Both the position numbers and the translations under genes were made by a program. 58,366 bases of DNA from SIG673 sp045638685. GTDB taxonomy: Bacteria > Bacillota > Clostridia > Oscillospirales > CAG-272. A model generated the notes under the pieces. The model was not told where the DNA came from and searched no databases. It was given only the letters and a program-made list of their open reading frames with translations. Shown here piece by piece: positions 15,907 through 23,983 of the stretch. The stretch covers positions 1 through 58,366 of the forward strand of contig JAZUBT010000002.1 in the NCBI GenBank assembly GCA_045638685.1, written 5' to 3'. Positions within the stretch are counted from its first letter, which is position 1. The number at the start of each line of letters is the position of its first letter.

Positions 15907-17001
15907 TTATACGTTAAATCTGAAAAGGGTTACGTCTCCGTCCTTCATAACGTACTCCTTACCCTCGCTGCGCACAAGCCCCTTTTCCTTAGCCGCGTTC
16001 ATGCTTCCGCACGCCATAAGGTCATCGTACGCTACTATTTCCGCTCTGATAAAGCCTCTCTCAAAATCGGAATGTATCTTGCCCGCCGCCTGAGGAGCGC
16101 GAGAACCGTTTACTATTGTCCACGCTCTTACCTCCTTCGGTCCTGCCGTAAGGAAGCTGATAAGACCGAGAAGCTTATATCCCGCCGTTACAATTCTGTC
16201 AAGTCCGGAGCTTTTCAGTCCGTACTCCTCCATAAATATAGCCTTATCCTCGGCATCCATTACCGAAATCTGCGCTTCAATATCCGCGCATACAGGTATA
16301 ACCTGCGAGCCCTCGGCGTTTGCTATCTCGACTACCGCCTTATAAAACTCGTTATCCTTAGCCTCAGTGGCAAGCGCAGCCTCATCGACGTTAGCCGCGT
16401 ATATAACCGGCTTAAGAGAAAGCAGCGGGAGTGTATCCATAAGCGCCTTTTCGTCCTCGGTAAAGGTAAGGGTTCTTGCGTTACCCCCGTCCTTAAGATG
16501 GTCAAGCACCCTTTCAAAGAGGTCTATCTCCGCCTGAAACGACTTATCTCCCTTAAGCGCCTTTCTGCTCTTATCAAGCCTTCTCTCGGTAAGCTCAATA
16601 TCCGAAAGAATAAGCTCAAGGTTTATTATATCAATATCTCTGCCGGGGCTTATGCTTCCCTCAACGTGGGTTATATCGTCATTCTGAAAGCACCTTACGA
16701 CGTGAAGAATGGCGTCAACCTCTCTTATATGTGAAAGGAATTTGTTTCCAAGCCCCTCTCCCTCGGACGCGCCTTTAACGAGTCCGGCTATGTCAACTAT
16801 TTCAAGAATTGCGGGAGTATATTTTTCCGGGTTATACATCTCCTTAAGTCTGTCAAGTCTTTCGTCCGGAACGGGCGCTATGCCGACGTTAGGCTCTATT
16901 GTACAGAACGGGTAGTTCGCCGCCTCCGCTCCCGCGTTTGTTATTGCGTTAAAAAGGGTACTTTTTCCTACGTTTGGAAGTCCCACTATACCGAGTTTCA
17001 T
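15907..17001 (-). CDS. ychF: Redox-regulated ATPase/GTPase YchF (OLA1 family)
   Basis: YchF is a universally conserved TRAFAC-class P-loop protein that binds ribosomes and prefers ATP. The 364-residue product has G1 GLPNVGKST (7-15), G3 DIAGL near 69, G4 in the diverged form AANVDE near 203, a coiled-coil insertion between them and a C-terminal TGS domain. All of this is as expected for the family. Its stop lies about 110 bases from the start of the neighbouring membrane-protein gene on the same strand, so co-transcription is possible but not evident. The 246-base divergent region to the response-regulator gene holds the promoters of both. Confidence 0.96.
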   Translation of the reverse strand: MKLGIVGLPNVGKSTLFNAITNAGAEAANYPFCTIEPNVGIAPVPDERLDRLKEMYNPEKYTPAILEIVDIAGLVKGASEGEGLGNKFLSHIREVDAILHVVRCFQNDDITHVEGSISPGRDIDIINLELILSDIELTERRLDKSRKALKGDKSFQAEIDLFERVLDHLKDGGNARTLTFTEDEKALMDTLPLLSLKPVIYAANVDEAALATEAKDNEFYKAVVEIANAEGSQVIPVCADIEAQISVMDAEDKAIFMEEYGLKSSGLDRIVTAGYKLLGLISFLTAGPKEVRAWTIVNGSRAPQAAGKIHSDFERGFIRAEIVAYDDLMACGSMNAAKEKGLVRSEGKEYVMKDGDVTLFRFNV

Positions 17002-17131
17002 TTATCCGATAACCTTTCTTAAAATAAATATATTTAAAAGCTTTAACAATAATATAATGATACCATATTTAATTTTAAATTTCAATGATTTTTTTAGTTA
17101 ATTTTTCTTTTTTTTATTTAGCGCACTAATA

Positions 17132-17174
17132 TTAACACTTTGTTCACCAAAAATCGCTCTAAAAGGTATATAAT
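17132..17174 (+). promoter_or_regulatory. Activator-type promoter of the two-component operon
   Basis: TTAACA (17132-17137) and TTCACC (17143-17148) are 11 bp apart; TATAAT (17169-17174) follows 20 bases later. The spacing is identical to the PL8-like promoter. Tandem hexamers at 11-bp period just upstream of -35 are what OmpR/PhoB-family regulators bind, so autoregulation is a reasonable inference. Confidence 0.55.
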
Positions 17175-17247
17175 GAACTTAGCTGAAAAATCAGCGAAGT
17201 TAACAAGCTAAAATAAAAATACATAAATAAAAGGATGGTAACTAAAC

Positions 17248-17937
17248 ATGGCAGCAAAAATTTTAGTAATTGATGACGACACCAATATCTGCGATATGCT
17301 TCGTCTTTATCTCGAAAAAGAGGGACACGACGTAAAGTGCGCAAACGACGGCTCCGAGGGTCTCCGTCAGTTCAAGTTCTCCGAGCCCGATCTCGTTCTT
17401 CTCGACATTATGCTTCCCGGAAAGGACGGTTGGCAGGTTTGCCGCGAGATTCGCGAAATCTCCAACAAGCCGATCATAATGATAACGGCTAAATACGAAA
17501 CCTTTGACAAGGTTCTCGGACTTGAGCTTGGCGCTGACGACTTCGTTGTTAAGCCCTTTGATATGAAGGAGCTTTCCGCAAGAGTTAAGGCTGTTCTCCG
17601 CAGATACACCGCTCACGACAACGCAAGCGACGATGAAATTATAAAATTTGACAACATCGAAATCAGCCTCCAGAAGTACGAGCTTAAGATTAAGGGCAGA
17701 AGCGTTGACATTCCGCCTAAGGAGCTTGAGCTTCTCTACTTCCTCTCCTCCAACTCCAACAGAGTTTTCACAAGAGATCAGCTTCTTGACAAGGTATGGG
17801 GCTTTGACTACCTCGGAGATTCCAGAACCGTTGACGTTCACGTTAAGCGTCTGCGCGAAAAGCTTGAGGGCGTTTCCGACAAGTGGATACTTAAAACTGT
17901 ATGGGGCGTCGGCTACAAGTTCGAGGTTCTTCAGTAA
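17248..17937 (+). CDS. OmpR/PhoB-family response regulator
   Basis: The 229-residue product has a receiver domain (about 1-120) and a winged-helix DNA-binding domain (about 130-229). Receiver residues are in place: the acidic cluster IDDD at 8-11, phospho-acceptor Asp53 in LLDIMLPG, Thr in MITAKY and Lys in VVKPFD. The C-terminal part has the PPKELELLYFLSSNSNRVFT and RTVDVHVKRLREKL patterns of PhoB/PhoP/WalR-type regulators. AAGGATGG precedes the start. The histidine kinase follows after 40 bases in the same operon. Its promoter holds a tandem hexamer also found before the PL8-like gene, hinting at a shared regulon. Confidence 0.95.
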   Translation: MAAKILVIDDDTNICDMLRLYLEKEGHDVKCANDGSEGLRQFKFSEPDLVLLDIMLPGKDGWQVCREIREISNKPIIMITAKYETFDKVLGLELGADDFVVKPFDMKELSARVKAVLRRYTAHDNASDDEIIKFDNIEISLQKYELKIKGRSVDIPPKELELLYFLSSNSNRVFTRDQLLDKVWGFDYLGDSRTVDVHVKRLREKLEGVSDKWILKTVWGVGYKFEVLQ

Positions 17938-17977
17938 TTTCCTACTAAGTTAAAATTTTAACACGGGATTAATTAAA

Positions 17978-19420
17978 ATGAGAAAAAGCCTTTTTACACG
18001 GTATATCACCGTGTTTATGTTGATAATATTTCTCAGCTTTTCGATGCTCGCGCTTGTGCTTGGCTCAAACATGACCATGCAAACCTTCAAAAACAGGCAG
18101 GACGTCGTAAGTCGCTCCGCCATCGGCGTTTCGGCAATGATAACCGAAATTTATAAGCCCTCTGACAGCGGCGCACTTACCGAGCTTAAAAACAACGTCG
18201 TATTCGTTGACTACATCAAATACGTTGCAGATTTTTCAAGCGATCTTCAGGTTTTTCTGTTTGATAAAAGCGGCGCGCTTATACTCTGCGATGAGGAATG
18301 TATGAGTAGCTCGGTAAACGGAACTCTTATAGACGTATATACCGAAAAGCTTAACTCCTCCGAGGCTATCAAGGGCTATGACGATTTAAACGGTATCTTT
18401 ACCGCCCGTTATCTGTATTACGGTGCTCCGATAAAATCGGTTTCCGGAAACGAAACCGTAGGCTCGGTTTTCGTATGCTCCTCCGCAAAAGGAATGAGCG
18501 TAATGCTGGTCAGCACCGTAAAAACAATAATTCTCGCAAGTCTTTGGGTATTTCTTGCCACCCTTATAGCGGTTTATTTCCTCAGCGAAAGAATAATCGG
18601 TCCGCTTAAAGATATGAGCCGCGCGGCAAAAAGCTACGCTGCGGGTAATTTCGATATACGTATCCCCGTAAGAGGAGACGACGAGGTTGCCGAGCTTGCG
18701 TCGGCGTTTAACCAGATGGCTTCGGGACTCGAAAGCCTTGAAAGCATGCGTTCCTCCTTCCTTGCGAACGTTTCACACGACTTAAAAACGCCTATGACCA
18801 CTATTTCCGGCTTCATAGACGCAATTATCTCCGGCGCTATACCTCCGGAAAACCAAAACGAATATCTTGAAAGAATTAAAAGCGAGGTGCATAGGCTCTC
18901 GCGTCTTGTAAGGCAGCTTCTTGATCTTTCAAGAATACAGGCGGGCGACAGAAAGTTCACCTTCCAGCAATTCGACATCTGCGAGGTAGCAAGACAGATA
19001 GTTCTCTCCTTTGAGCAGAAGATAGACGAAAAGCACCTTGACGTCGAATTTAACTGCGAGGAGGACAGAATGAAGGTTATCGCGGACAAGGACGCGATTC
19101 ACCAGATTCTTTACAATATATGTGATAACGCGGTAAAGTTCTCTCGCGAAGGCGGAAAATATAAAATTGATATTACGTCAAAGGACAAGAAGGTTCACGT
19201 CTCGGTTTACAACGAGGGCGAGGGTATATCGAAAGAGGACATTCCTTTCGTATTCGAAAGGTTCTATAAAACCGATAAAAGCCGCGGTCTTGACAAAACC
19301 GGCGTCGGGCTCGGCCTTTACATTTCAAAGACAATTATCGACGCTCACGGAGAAACCATCTCGGTACAAAGCGAAAAGGACGAGTTCTGCCGCTTTGAAT
19401 TTACCTTAAAGCAGGCGTAA
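17978..19420 (+). CDS. Sensor histidine kinase with HAMP domain
   Basis: The 480-residue membrane kinase partners the response regulator upstream. Two membrane helices (about 8-30 and 183-204) flank an outer sensor domain of about 150 residues that looks like a single Cache/PAS-like fold. A HAMP linker follows (RIIGPLKDMSRAAKSYAAGNFD), then the HisKA dimerisation domain with H267 in FLANVSHDLKTPMTT. The HATPase domain has N-box NICDNAVKFS, F-box FVFERFYK and G-box TGVGLGLYIS. The ligand cannot be told. The binding site before the start is weak (GGGA), consistent with lower expression than the regulator. Confidence 0.95.
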   Translation: MRKSLFTRYITVFMLIIFLSFSMLALVLGSNMTMQTFKNRQDVVSRSAIGVSAMITEIYKPSDSGALTELKNNVVFVDYIKYVADFSSDLQVFLFDKSGALILCDEECMSSSVNGTLIDVYTEKLNSSEAIKGYDDLNGIFTARYLYYGAPIKSVSGNETVGSVFVCSSAKGMSVMLVSTVKTIILASLWVFLATLIAVYFLSERIIGPLKDMSRAAKSYAAGNFDIRIPVRGDDEVAELASAFNQMASGLESLESMRSSFLANVSHDLKTPMTTISGFIDAIISGAIPPENQNEYLERIKSEVHRLSRLVRQLLDLSRIQAGDRKFTFQQFDICEVARQIVLSFEQKIDEKHLDVEFNCEEDRMKVIADKDAIHQILYNICDNAVKFSREGGKYKIDITSKDKKVHVSVYNEGEGISKEDIPFVFERFYKTDKSRGLDKTGVGLGLYISKTIIDAHGETISVQSEKDEFCRFEFTLKQA

Positions 19421-19540
19421 TATAACGTTAAGCAAAAAAACACTGTAAGCTCCGCGCTTTCAACACCGTGGTAGCAGAGAAAATAACAAAAAAACAAAGA
19501 TCAGAGGATAGCGTGAAAGTATATTTTGATATAAGAAAGA

Positions 19541-19676
19541 GATTTTCACGCCTGAATTTCCCTAAAAGGATAAACAATTTATTGTTTTAACACCATTTTG
19601 TTTTGCGGAATGCAAAACACGGAAAATTCGCTACAAATTTTATGCGGCTGACCTCGACAGCAGAATGGAGATTAAA
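19541..19676 (+). promoter_or_regulatory. Structured 5' leader of proS, shared with the RNase J gene
   Basis: This 136-base leader matches the leader at 28776-28894 in ordered blocks: GATTTTCACG, TTCCCTAAAA, TAAAC, TTTATTGTT, AACACC, TTTGTT, AAACACGG and the final CAGCAGAATGGAG carrying the ribosome binding site. GAATTTCC pairs with GGAAAATTC across the element. A further hairpin (GTTTTGC/GCAAAAC) exists only here. A GCTG/CAGC hairpin sits directly before the binding site. Confidence 0.6.
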
Positions 19677-21116
19677 ATGGCACAGGACAAAAAAATGGTT
19701 ACGCAGATAACCTCTATGGACGACAACTTCGCGCAGTGGTACACAGATATCTGCAAAAAAGCCGACCTTATAGATTACAGCTCCGTAAAGGGGTGTATGA
19801 TAATCCGCCCCTACGGCTATGCTATATGGGAGCATATACAAAACATACTTGACAGAAGGTTCAAGGAAAAGGGACACGAAAACGTATATATGCCGATGTT
19901 TATACCGGAGTCTCTTTTACAGAAGGAAAAGGACCACGTTGAGGGCTTTGCCCCCGAGGTTGCGTGGGTTACTCACGGCGGCAGCGAGGCTTTAACGGAG
20001 AAGCTTTGCGTCCGTCCCACCTCCGAAACCCTTTTCTGCGATCACTTCGCAAACATTATACATTCGTACAGAGACCTTCCGAAGCTCTACAATCAGTGGT
20101 GCAGCGTTGTACGCTGGGAAAAAACCACCCGCCCCTTCCTCCGTTCCCGTGAATTTCTCTGGCAGGAGGGACACACTATGCACGCTACCGCAGAGGAAGC
20201 CGAGCAGGAAACCGTACAGCAGCTTGAGGTTTACAACGATTTCTTCGAAAACGACCTCGCTATACCCGTAATAAAGGGCAGAAAAACCGAAAGCGACAAG
20301 TTCGCCGGCGCTATGGCTACCTACGCAATCGAGGCGCTCATGCACGACGGCAAGGCGCTTCAAGCGGCTACCTCCCACTATTTTGGAGACGGCTTTGCAA
20401 AGGCGTTTGACATCACCTTTACAGATAAGGAAAACAAAATCTGTTACCCCCACCAGACCTCTTGGGGCTCTACGACACGTATGATAGGCGCCATCATCAT
20501 GTCTCACGGAGACGATAACGGCCTCGTTCTTCCGCCCGCCGTTGCTCCTATACAGGTTGTAATTCTCCCCGTAGCTCAGCACAAGCCCGGTGTTCTTGAA
20601 AAGGCAGCGGAGCTTAAGGAAAGACTTTCGAAGATTTGCCGCGTAAAGCTTGACGACAGCGACAACTCCGCAGGCTGGAAGTTCTCCGAATACGAGATGA
20701 AGGGCGTGCCGGTACGTCTTGAAATAGGCCCTCGCGATATAGAAAACAACGAGTGTGTGCTTGTTACAAGACACAACCGCGAAAAGACCGTCGTTTCTCT
20801 TGATAATCTTGAGGCGGCTGTTGCCGAAAGACTTGAGGCGGTGCGTAAGGGTATATACGAAAAGGCACTCGCTAACCGCGAAAGCAAGACTTATATCTGC
20901 AAGACACTCGGCGAGATAAAGACCTCTCTTAAAGAAAAGGGAGACGGCTTTGTAAAGGCTATGTGGTGCGGCGAGGAGGAATGCGAGGACAAGGTTAAGG
21001 AGGAGACAGGTGTCGGTTCCCGCTGCATACCGCTTATCTCCGAAAATCTTTCTGACGTCTGCGTATGCTGCGGAAAGCCCGCAAAGCACATGGTTCTCTG
21101 GGCTATCGCGTATTAA
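19677..21116 (+). CDS. proS: Prolyl-tRNA synthetase, short archaeal/eukaryotic-like type
   Basis: ProS charges tRNA-Pro with proline. The 479-residue product is the short form without the inserted editing domain of the usual bacterial enzyme (about 570). Class II motifs are visible: motif 2 CSVVRWEKTTRPFLRSREFLWQEGHT and motif 3 around PRDIENNECVLVTRH. The C-terminal zinc-binding module (WCGEEECEDK, then CVCCGKPA, ending in WAIAY with a terminal Tyr) is typical of the archaeal/eukaryotic-like type. The start at 19677 is preferred over 19665 because GGAG lies 6 bases upstream and is part of the conserved leader. A terminator follows 10 bases after the stop. Confidence 0.95.
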   Translation: MAQDKKMVTQITSMDDNFAQWYTDICKKADLIDYSSVKGCMIIRPYGYAIWEHIQNILDRRFKEKGHENVYMPMFIPESLLQKEKDHVEGFAPEVAWVTHGGSEALTEKLCVRPTSETLFCDHFANIIHSYRDLPKLYNQWCSVVRWEKTTRPFLRSREFLWQEGHTMHATAEEAEQETVQQLEVYNDFFENDLAIPVIKGRKTESDKFAGAMATYAIEALMHDGKALQAATSHYFGDGFAKAFDITFTDKENKICYPHQTSWGSTTRMIGAIIMSHGDDNGLVLPPAVAPIQVVILPVAQHKPGVLEKAAELKERLSKICRVKLDDSDNSAGWKFSEYEMKGVPVRLEIGPRDIENNECVLVTRHNREKTVVSLDNLEAAVAERLEAVRKGIYEKALANRESKTYICKTLGEIKTSLKEKGDGFVKAMWCGEEECEDKVKEETGVGSRCIPLISENLSDVCVCCGKPAKHMVLWAIAY

Positions 21117-21126
21117 TTAAAGCTAA

Positions 21127-21184
21127 AACACACCCAAGGCAACGTCGGCAAAAAGCCGCCGCAGGGACCGGGGGTGTGTTTTTT
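21127..21184 (+). terminator. Terminator after proS
   Basis: AACACACCC and GGGTGTGTT enclose an inner hairpin (GTCGGC-AAAAA-GCCGCC), followed by a T-run. Confidence 0.82.
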
Positions 21185-21248
21185 ATCAAAAACAATTTTT
21201 CTTTTTTAACGTAACAAAACAACAAAAAACAATTTAAGGAATGAGTAA

Positions 21249-22169
21249 ATGAAAATAATAACCTTAACGCTAAACCCGGCGTTTGACACCCACTGCTACG
21301 TTGAAGACTTTAAGCCTTATTTTGAAAACCTCGCAAGGGTAACGTCAACCGACGCCTGCGGCAAGGGGGTTAACATCTCCCGCGCGTTAAACGTATCAGG
21401 GGTGGAAAACACGGCGTTTCTCCTGCTAGGAGAGGAAAGCTCCGATACGTTTAAAAGACACCTCACCGATGACGGCATAGTCTTTTCCGAAATTACGGTA
21501 AAGGGTAAGATCAGGGAAAATATAACCGTTCACACGCGCGGTAAAAACGAAACACGCATAAGCTTTGAGGGCTTTGAATGCACGGAGGAAATCCTATGCG
21601 AGGTAGAAAAAGCGCTCGGCGAAAATCTCTCGGATACCGTTCTTACCTTTACCGGAAGAGCCGCGCTCGGAATAAGCACAACCAAGCTTCAAGCGTTTTT
21701 ATTAAATCTTAAAGCAAAGGGAGCGCGTCTTGTAATCGATAGCCGTTCCTTTAATGCCGCCTCCGACTTAATCTCGGTTAAGCCTTGGCTTATAAAGCCA
21801 AACGAGGAGGAAATATCGATGTATGCTGACACTAAGGTAACAGACGTGGAAAGCGCCCTGATGGCGGCGAAAAAGCTGCATAACGCAGGCGTAGAAAACG
21901 TAATGCTCAGCCTTGGGGAGCGCGGAGCAGTTCTTTACTGCGACGAGGGTGGGTTCTACTGCCCCGCCCCGAAAATAGACGCTGTTTCAACCATAGGCGC
22001 GGGGGATAGCTCCATTGCGGGATTTCTTGTCGCGACAAGGCTCGGTCTTTCCAAAAAGGAAACGTTAAAATACGCGGTGTGCTACGGAAGCGCCGCCTGC
22101 CTTACCGAGGGAACGAGACCTCCGAGACTTGACGATATTAACACCCTGCTTGACAGCTTATTCATGTAG
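21249..22169 (+). CDS. PfkB-family hexose kinase, 1-phosphofructokinase-like
   Basis: The 306-residue product belongs to the FruK/LacC branch of ribokinase-type sugar kinases. It most likely phosphorylates fructose-1-phosphate or tagatose-6-phosphate to the bisphosphate with ATP. Motifs are TLNPAFD at 7-13, GKGVNISRAL near 38, the KPNEEEI segment near 180 and the catalytic STIGAGDSSIAGF near 249 with the anion-hole Gly and base Asp. AAGGA lies upstream. No PTS genes are adjacent, so the exact sugar is open. A strong hairpin terminator follows. Confidence 0.88.
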   Translation: MKIITLTLNPAFDTHCYVEDFKPYFENLARVTSTDACGKGVNISRALNVSGVENTAFLLLGEESSDTFKRHLTDDGIVFSEITVKGKIRENITVHTRGKNETRISFEGFECTEEILCEVEKALGENLSDTVLTFTGRAALGISTTKLQAFLLNLKAKGARLVIDSRSFNAASDLISVKPWLIKPNEEEISMYADTKVTDVESALMAAKKLHNAGVENVMLSLGERGAVLYCDEGGFYCPAPKIDAVSTIGAGDSSIAGFLVATRLGLSKKETLKYAVCYGSAACLTEGTRPPRLDDINTLLDSLFM

Positions 22170-22265
22170 CCCCTAAAATCTGACAGTCAGCGCCCACCCG
22201 TATATTGATATGCACCCCAAAAAGCCAGACGCTTTTAAGCTAAACCCTTAAAAACGGACAATTAA

Positions 22266-22312
22266 AAAGCCTCCTAAGGTAGAATTAAAATACTACCTCA
22301 GGGGGCTTTTGT
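22266..22312. terminator. Bidirectional terminator between the PfkB kinase and ribF
   Basis: AAAAGCCTCCTAAGGTAG pairs with CTACCTCAGGGGGCTTTT; T-runs on both strands. It serves converging genes. Confidence 0.82.
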
Positions 22313-22353
22313 TATATCAGAGCAAAGATGCCTTTTAAGGCTACCGTATGCCA

Positions 22354-23304
22354 TTATTTAGACAAAAATCCAAAATATTCCTTTGCTCTTTTTATATCCG
22401 ATTCCACCGCTTCCTTAAGACCCTCAAGGGAGTCAAATTTCTTTTCCTCTCTTGCAAATCTGTAAAATTCCACGGTTATATCCCTTCCGTAAAGATCAAA
22501 GCTTTCTCCTATAACGTGCGTTTCACAGATTATATCGCTTTCGTTCTCGTTTACCGTTGGGCGTACACCGAAATTTGTTACCGACGGGTAACGTTTTCCG
22601 TCAATCACCGTAACAGTATCATATACCCCGTATCTTAAAATAACTCTTCCGGTTTCCATTTTCTGATTTACCGTCGGAACCTCGAGCGTTCTACCGAGCT
22701 GTCTGCCGTGAATCACGGAGCCGGTAACCGAAAAAGGTCTGCCGAGCAGTTCTTTCGCTGTCTCAACGTCTCCGAGAGCAAGAAGCCTTCTGACAAGCGT
22801 CGAGCTTATCTTTTCATTCCCGATCGCAAGATGCGGAAGCGTTCCCGTCATAATGGGTGGGATTATTTCAGCGGTAGCTCCGTATTTTGCGGCATCTGTC
22901 TTAAGCGTTTCGGTATCCCCGGTTCGGTTAATTCCGTAACGGAAGTCCTCTCCGCAAACAAAATGCTTTACGTTATAATCCTCCACAAGATGCTTTACAA
23001 ACTGTTCGGGCGTGAGCGTCTTGACTAAACGGAAGCTCTCGCATATAGCAAGAGACACGCCGTGTCTGCCAAAAATCGATATACGGTCCTGTACGTTGTC
23101 TATAAAAGGCGTTGAAAGAGGCTCGGAAAAGGTCCATACGGTAGGCGTAAGCTCCTTCTTAGCGGAAGCTCTTTTCATAAGAGACTGATGGCCTATATGT
23201 ACTCCGTCAAAGCATCCAAGCGCAACGGAAAGCCCTGCCGTTTTATTAAATTCAAAGCTTTGTGCGGGAAAAACCGCTCCCGCGCTGTTTAATAAGAAAA
23301 TCAA
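22354..23304 (-). CDS. ribF: Bifunctional riboflavin kinase / FAD synthetase
   Basis: RibF makes FMN from riboflavin and ATP, then FAD from FMN and ATP. The 316-residue product has the N-terminal nucleotidyltransferase domain with GCFDGVHIGHQ near 32 and the ISSTLVRRLL segment near 165, followed by the riboflavin kinase domain with GRQLGRTLEVPTVN near 200 and YPSVTNFGVRPTV near 240. The frame opens with TTG at 23304, with AAAGGAG 8 bases upstream and no better ATG before the first motif, so a TTG start is likely. No FMN riboswitch is seen upstream. Confidence 0.94.
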   Translation of the reverse strand: MIFLLNSAGAVFPAQSFEFNKTAGLSVALGCFDGVHIGHQSLMKRASAKKELTPTVWTFSEPLSTPFIDNVQDRISIFGRHGVSLAICESFRLVKTLTPEQFVKHLVEDYNVKHFVCGEDFRYGINRTGDTETLKTDAAKYGATAEIIPPIMTGTLPHLAIGNEKISSTLVRRLLALGDVETAKELLGRPFSVTGSVIHGRQLGRTLEVPTVNQKMETGRVILRYGVYDTVTVIDGKRYPSVTNFGVRPTVNENESDIICETHVIGESFDLYGRDITVEFYRFAREEKKFDSLEGLKEAVESDIKRAKEYFGFLSK

Positions 23305-23464
23305 CCTGAGCTCTCCTTTCTGCTGAAATCACGTGGCTGTTACGTGGGTACAGATACGTACGAAATTAAGCTTATCCTCCGAATCTGTATATTTTTATTA
23401 CCTACCGCAACAGGAAAACAAGTAGTAATATTTAATTTACAGTCATACAGACAACGCTTAACGG

Positions 23465-23971
23465 CTATAAGCTTATATGACGGAGCGAAAAGCTCGGCTT
23501 TCCGCTCTCCTCGGTAATATTAAGGATTCCGTAAGAATACTTGCTTCCGCCACGCGGCTCACCGAGGCTTCCGGGATTAAACAGCACCGCCGTCTTTCCG
23601 CCGGGCAAGATACACTCTCCCTTGCTCGGCCTATGCGTATGTCCGTACAGCACCAAATCGGCGTTTTCCTTACCTGCCGCCGAAATCACCGCGGAATAAT
23701 CGTTTTTTATCGAAAACTTGTGTCCGTGGCACATAAATATTTTAACTCCGCCGAGCGTAACCGTCTTTGAAAGCGGAATTTCCGGAAAACAGAAATCGCA
23801 GTTTCCTTTAACGCCTATAAATCCTACGGTAGGATATTCAAGCGATATCTTTTCCATAAGGTCAAGACCGTCTCCGAGAAACAGAACGTACTCCGCGTCG
23901 CGGTTAGCGTCAATGGCACTCTTTGCCGTTTCCATCGCATAATGTATATCGGAAATTATTAAAACCTTCAT
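23465..23971 (-). CDS. YfcE/MJ0936-family metallophosphoesterase
   Basis: The 168-residue product is a calcineurin-like phosphodiesterase. Metal-binding motifs are visible in order: ISDIHY at 6-11, FLGDGLD near 31, KGNCDF near 54, MCHGHKF near 79 and YGHTHRP near 109. Relatives hydrolyse phosphodiesters of unknown physiological identity. GGAG precedes the start. Only 12 bases separate it from the stop of the acyl-CoA ligase gene upstream, so both are in the transcript controlled by the T-box. Confidence 0.9.
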   Translation of the reverse strand: MKVLIISDIHYAMETAKSAIDANRDAEYVLFLGDGLDLMEKISLEYPTVGFIGVKGNCDFCFPEIPLSKTVTLGGVKIFMCHGHKFSIKNDYSAVISAAGKENADLVLYGHTHRPSKGECILPGGKTAVLFNPGSLGEPRGGSKYSYGILNITEESGKPSFSLRHISL

Positions 23972-23983
23972 TAGCTTCTCCTT

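Noticed and set aside
19992..21089. 365-codon open frame on the minus strand
   Set aside because: Antisense to proS with no motifs.
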